A stretch of DNA of 64,000 nucleotides from 13-2-20CM-66-19 sp963824395. Its GTDB lineage: Bacteria; Pseudomonadota; Gammaproteobacteria; Steroidobacterales; Steroidobacteraceae. The stretch covers positions 434,001-498,000 of the forward strand of contig CAWGPF010000005.1 in the NCBI GenBank assembly GCA_963824395.1. The letters are read 5' to 3'. Of this stretch, positions 61,826 to 64,000 are shown piece after piece (within the stretch, counting starts at the first letter, position 1; each line of letters begins with the position of its first letter). The notes below the pieces were generated by a model, which saw nothing but the letters and a program-made list of their open reading frames with translations, ran no database searches and was not told where the DNA came from. A program made the position numbers and the translations under genes.

Positions 61826-62422
61826 ATGGCCGGACACAACAAGTGGGCTAACATCCAGCGCCGCGAGAGCGTGCTGCTGCGCAAGCGCCACCGCGGCCCG
61901 GGGCCGCCGCTCGCGGCGGGCTTCCAGAGCGTGCGCTACGAGGGCTACGGCCCGGGCGGGGCGGCGGTCATGGTGGACTGCCTCACCAACGACCGCGGGC
62001 AGGTCGCTGACAAGCTGCGCAGCGCCTTTGCGCGCCACGGCGGCAACCTCGGTGCCGACGGCTCGGTCAGCTACCTCTTCAACACCGTGGGACTCATGAC
62101 CTTCCCGCCGGGAACCGACGAGGAGGCCCTGATGCGCGTCGCGCTCGAGGCGGGCGCCGAGGACGTGGTGCCGAGTGCGGATCACTCGGTGGAGGTACTC
62201 GCCGATCCTCTGGAGTTCGATACCGTGTGCGCGGTCCTCACCCATGGGGGCTTCGCCCCGGCGACCGCTGAGGTCACGCAGCGCGCCGCCACTGCACTTG
62301 AGCTCTCCGGCGAGAGCGCCGTGCGCATGGTGCAGCTGCTCGCGGATCTGGAGGACCTGGAGGAGGTCCGCGACGTGTACTCCAACGTGGAAATTTCCGA
62401 CGACGTCCTGTCGCGCATCTGA
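61826..62422 (+). CDS. yebC: YebC/PmpR family protein with internal deletion
   Basis: A 198-residue protein that starts MAGHNKWANIQRRES and ends like YebC (LADLEDLEEVRDVYSNVEIS). Middle and C-terminal domains are normal, from VRYEGYGPGGAAVMVDCLTN onward with KHGGNLG-like FARHGGNLGADGSVSYLF. But between the N-terminal motif and VRYEGYGPGG only ~22 unrelated, Arg/Pro/Gly-rich residues are present instead of ~75, so about 50-55 residues are missing, including the helical part with KRGKIFTKLIKE. YebC proteins are usually ~240-250 residues and act as translation or transcription factors. The frame is intact, so a shortened functional protein or a decaying gene are both possible. Confidence 0.85.
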   Translation: MAGHNKWANIQRRESVLLRKRHRGPGPPLAAGFQSVRYEGYGPGGAAVMVDCLTNDRGQVADKLRSAFARHGGNLGADGSVSYLFNTVGLMTFPPGTDEEALMRVALEAGAEDVVPSADHSVEVLADPLEFDTVCAVLTHGGFAPATAEVTQRAATALELSGESAVRMVQLLADLEDLEEVRDVYSNVEISDDVLSRI

Positions 62423-62523
62423 AGCGCGCCGCGCCGCGGCGTGCCCCGCGCTCACGACGCTTCAGATCACACGCCGCCTGCCGCGGCTCACGGGCAGAGG
62501 GTCTTAACATCGACGGGCTTACC

Positions 62524-62721
62524 GTGTTCGGCCTTTTTGCGGTCAGCGCGATGCTCGCCACCTACGCCCTGGAGGAGAGAAGCCCGTGGTTCATCCTCGG
62601 GTTCGCGGGCGCGTGTGCCTCAGGCTCGGTCTATGGCTTCCTGCAGGGCGCGTGGCCTTTCGGTGTGGTCGAGGCGATCTGGGCCGCGGTGGCGCTGCGG
62701 CGCTGGTGGACGCGCCGCTGA
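62524..62721 (+). CDS. Small hydrophobic membrane protein
   Basis: A 65-residue protein: FGLFAVSAMLATYALEERSP, then WFILGFAGACASGSVYGFLQ and GAWPFGVVEAIWAAVALRRW. Two to three hydrophobic segments and a tryptophan/arginine tail. Small proteins with this text are widespread and unnamed in Proteobacteria and Actinobacteria. It starts with GTG 62524; codons further upstream in frame are less likely. It sits between yebC and ruvC. Function unknown. Confidence 0.65.
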   Translation: MFGLFAVSAMLATYALEERSPWFILGFAGACASGSVYGFLQGAWPFGVVEAIWAAVALRRWWTRR

Positions 62722-62866
62722 AGGCTGCACGCGGGACATGGGCGCAGCGGCGCCGCCGGGGAATCGCAGCGTCCCGCGAAGGACACAGGCATGCGTAAGT
62801 GCTTGTTTTCAGTTAACCTTGCGCTGCCGAAAATCCGTCGTTGCTGACACTGGGACGCTTATTCGC

Positions 62867-63472
62867 ATGTCGAGATACCGGACGCGGTCCTGGCGCGGCT
62901 TTGATCCGGCCGCCGCCGCACGCCCTGCCGCCGCGGCACGCCCGGTGGCCGCGGCCAGCGTCCGCATCCTCGGGCTTGACCCCGGTTCGCGCCGCACCGG
63001 CTTCGGGCTCATCGAGAGCCGCGGCAGCGCGCTCGTGCCTCTGGCACACGGCTGCCTCAACGTCGCGAGCGCCACCCCGATGACGCGGCTGCGCCTGATC
63101 TTCGAGGGGCTGGCGCGGCTCATGGCCGAGCACGCCCCGGTGGAGGTGGCGATCGAGCGCGTGTTCGTCAGCCGCAACGTCGACAGCGCGCTCAAGCTCG
63201 GCCAGGCGCGCGGCGCCGCCCTGTGCGCCATACCGCAGGGGATTCCCGTGTTCGAGTACGCGCCGCGGGCGATCAAGCTTGCGGTCGTGGGCACCGGCTC
63301 CGCCGAGAAGTTCCAGGTGGCCCACATGATTTGCGCGCTGCTCTCGCTCAAGGAGCGACCCGGGGCCGACGCCGCCGATGCCCTCGCGGTTGCCGTCTGC
63401 CATGCGCACGCCCGCACGCTCGCCGTGCTCTCGGGCCAGGGTCCCGCGCAGGTCCTCCAGGTTCGCCGATGA
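62867..63472 (+). CDS. ruvC: Holliday-junction resolvase RuvC
   Basis: About 201 residues. The nuclease core starts at VRILGLDPGSRRTGFGLIES (first catalytic aspartate in LDPG), continues with the glutamate in VEVAIERVFVSRNVDSALKL, and ends with the acidic pair in GADAADALAVAVCHAH. The protein has an N-terminal extension of ~34 residues rich in Ala, Arg and Pro compared with the usual MRILGIDPG start. ATG 62867 or the internal GTG 62945 may be the real start. Its stop overlaps the ruvA start. Confidence 0.93.
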   Translation: MSRYRTRSWRGFDPAAAARPAAAARPVAAASVRILGLDPGSRRTGFGLIESRGSALVPLAHGCLNVASATPMTRLRLIFEGLARLMAEHAPVEVAIERVFVSRNVDSALKLGQARGAALCAIPQGIPVFEYAPRAIKLAVVGTGSAEKFQVAHMICALLSLKERPGADAADALAVAVCHAHARTLAVLSGQGPAQVLQVRR

Positions 63473-64000
63473 TCGGCTCGCTCCGGGGGCGCATCCTCGC
63501 TAAGGCACCGCCGCAGCTGACCCTCGAAGTGGGCGGCGTCGGCTACGAGATCGAAGCGCCGCTCTCGACCTTCTTTCACCTGCCCCCCGTGGGCGCAGAG
63601 GTGCACCTGCTCACGCACCTCGTCGTGCGTGAGGACGCCCACGTGCTGTATGGCTTCGGCGGGGAGGATGAGCGACGCCTGTTCCGCAGCCTCATCAAGG
63701 TGTCCGGTGTCGGACCTAAGATCGCGCTCGCGCTGCTTTCGGGCATGAGCGTGAACGAATTCCACGCCTGCGTGCAGGCCCAGGACTCAGGCACGCTCAC
63801 CCGCGTGCCCGGCATCGGGCGCAAGACCGCCGAGCGGCTGATCGTGGAGATGCGCGATCGTCTCACGGCGCCCGAGCTCGGCGCCGGTGGCGTGGCGGCA
63901 GGGGGCGCGGCGAGCCCCGAGGCGGAGGCCTACGATGCCCTGGTGGCACTTGGCTACCGGCCCGCTGAGGCCACGCGCTTGCTCAAAAGCGCAGGTCCCG
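63469..64000 (+). CDS. ruvA: Holliday-junction branch-migration protein RuvA (partial)
   Basis: The first ~177 residues are in the window; the gene runs off the right edge. Domain I starts MIGSLRGRILAKAPPQLTLEVGGVGYEIE, and the two helix-hairpin-helix motifs read LIKVSGVGPKIALALLS and LTRVPGIGRKTAERLIVEM. Its ATG overlaps the ruvC stop (ATGA), so the two are coupled. It binds Holliday junctions and recruits RuvB. Confidence 0.95.
   Translation, partial: MIGSLRGRILAKAPPQLTLEVGGVGYEIEAPLSTFFHLPPVGAEVHLLTHLVVREDAHVLYGFGGEDERRLFRSLIKVSGVGPKIALALLSGMSVNEFHACVQAQDSGTLTRVPGIGRKTAERLIVEMRDRLTAPELGAGGVAAGGAASPEAEAYDALVALGYRPAEATRLLKSAGP

Overview
The window is very GC-rich, gene-dense DNA from a Proteobacterium, most likely a gammaproteobacterium. 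Support for this comes from the yebC-ruvC-ruvA order at the right edge, a RelA-type synthetase, a betaine/choline gene set of the BetI/BetA/BetB kind, TonB receptors and a PlpD-like patatin. I cannot name the species. A Nevskiales/Steroidobacterales/Xanthomonadales-like background would fit the mix of TonB receptor, TPR-sulfotransferase and GH39, but that is inference.

The left third (1-21.5 kb) is a choline/betaine catabolic island. A choline ABC transporter (choXW fusion plus choV) is divergent from a betIB fusion gene (TetR repressor joined to betaine aldehyde dehydrogenase) followed by betA. The minus-strand operon soxB-soxD-soxA-soxG (heterotetrameric sarcosine oxidase) runs into a dimethylglycine-dehydrogenase-like gene cut by the left edge. 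Together they would take choline to betaine, and dimethylglycine to sarcosine to glycine; the betaine demethylation step is not in the window. A GbdR/GlxA-type AraC regulator (20.3-21.3 kb), a TonB receptor, a TPR-sulfotransferase with a small HTH protein, a second AraC regulator, a secreted NTF2-like protein and a glyoxalase gene broken by an amber codon lie in the same island. Two short repeated DNA signals (ATTGA-N8-TCAA boxes, and an 11-mer CTATTCAAGTC) sit in the promoters of this island and may be its control sites.

The middle (21.5-38.3 kb) is mixed. It holds a Lys/Ala/Arg-rich histone-H1-like gene with DnaA-box-like sequences upstream, a diguanylate cyclase, a membrane-anchored histidine-phosphatase-like protein without catalytic histidines, a PrxQ peroxiredoxin, tRNA-Ala(CGC), a decayed membrane-protein gene, a UdgX-type uracil-DNA glycosylase, a hybrid histidine kinase, tRNA-Arg(CCU), a sugar-use set (MFS sugar transporter, GH39 xylosidase, discoidin/six-hairpin glycosidase) and a patatin autotransporter.

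The right part (38.3-64 kb) is mainly central metabolism. It contains NAD-dependent molybdenum formate dehydrogenase fdsGBA with fdsD on the opposite strand, a nitrate-reductase-associated protein, a large lipoprotein, an FAD/NAD(P)-binding protein, a Tat-exported dienelactone hydrolase, an MFS exporter with a DUF1348 protein, sucA-sucB and lpd (2-oxoglutarate dehydrogenase) with a PiT phosphate transporter between them, relA, a shortened yebC, a small membrane protein, ruvC and the start of ruvA. I found no CRISPR array, insertion sequence, integrase or phage module.
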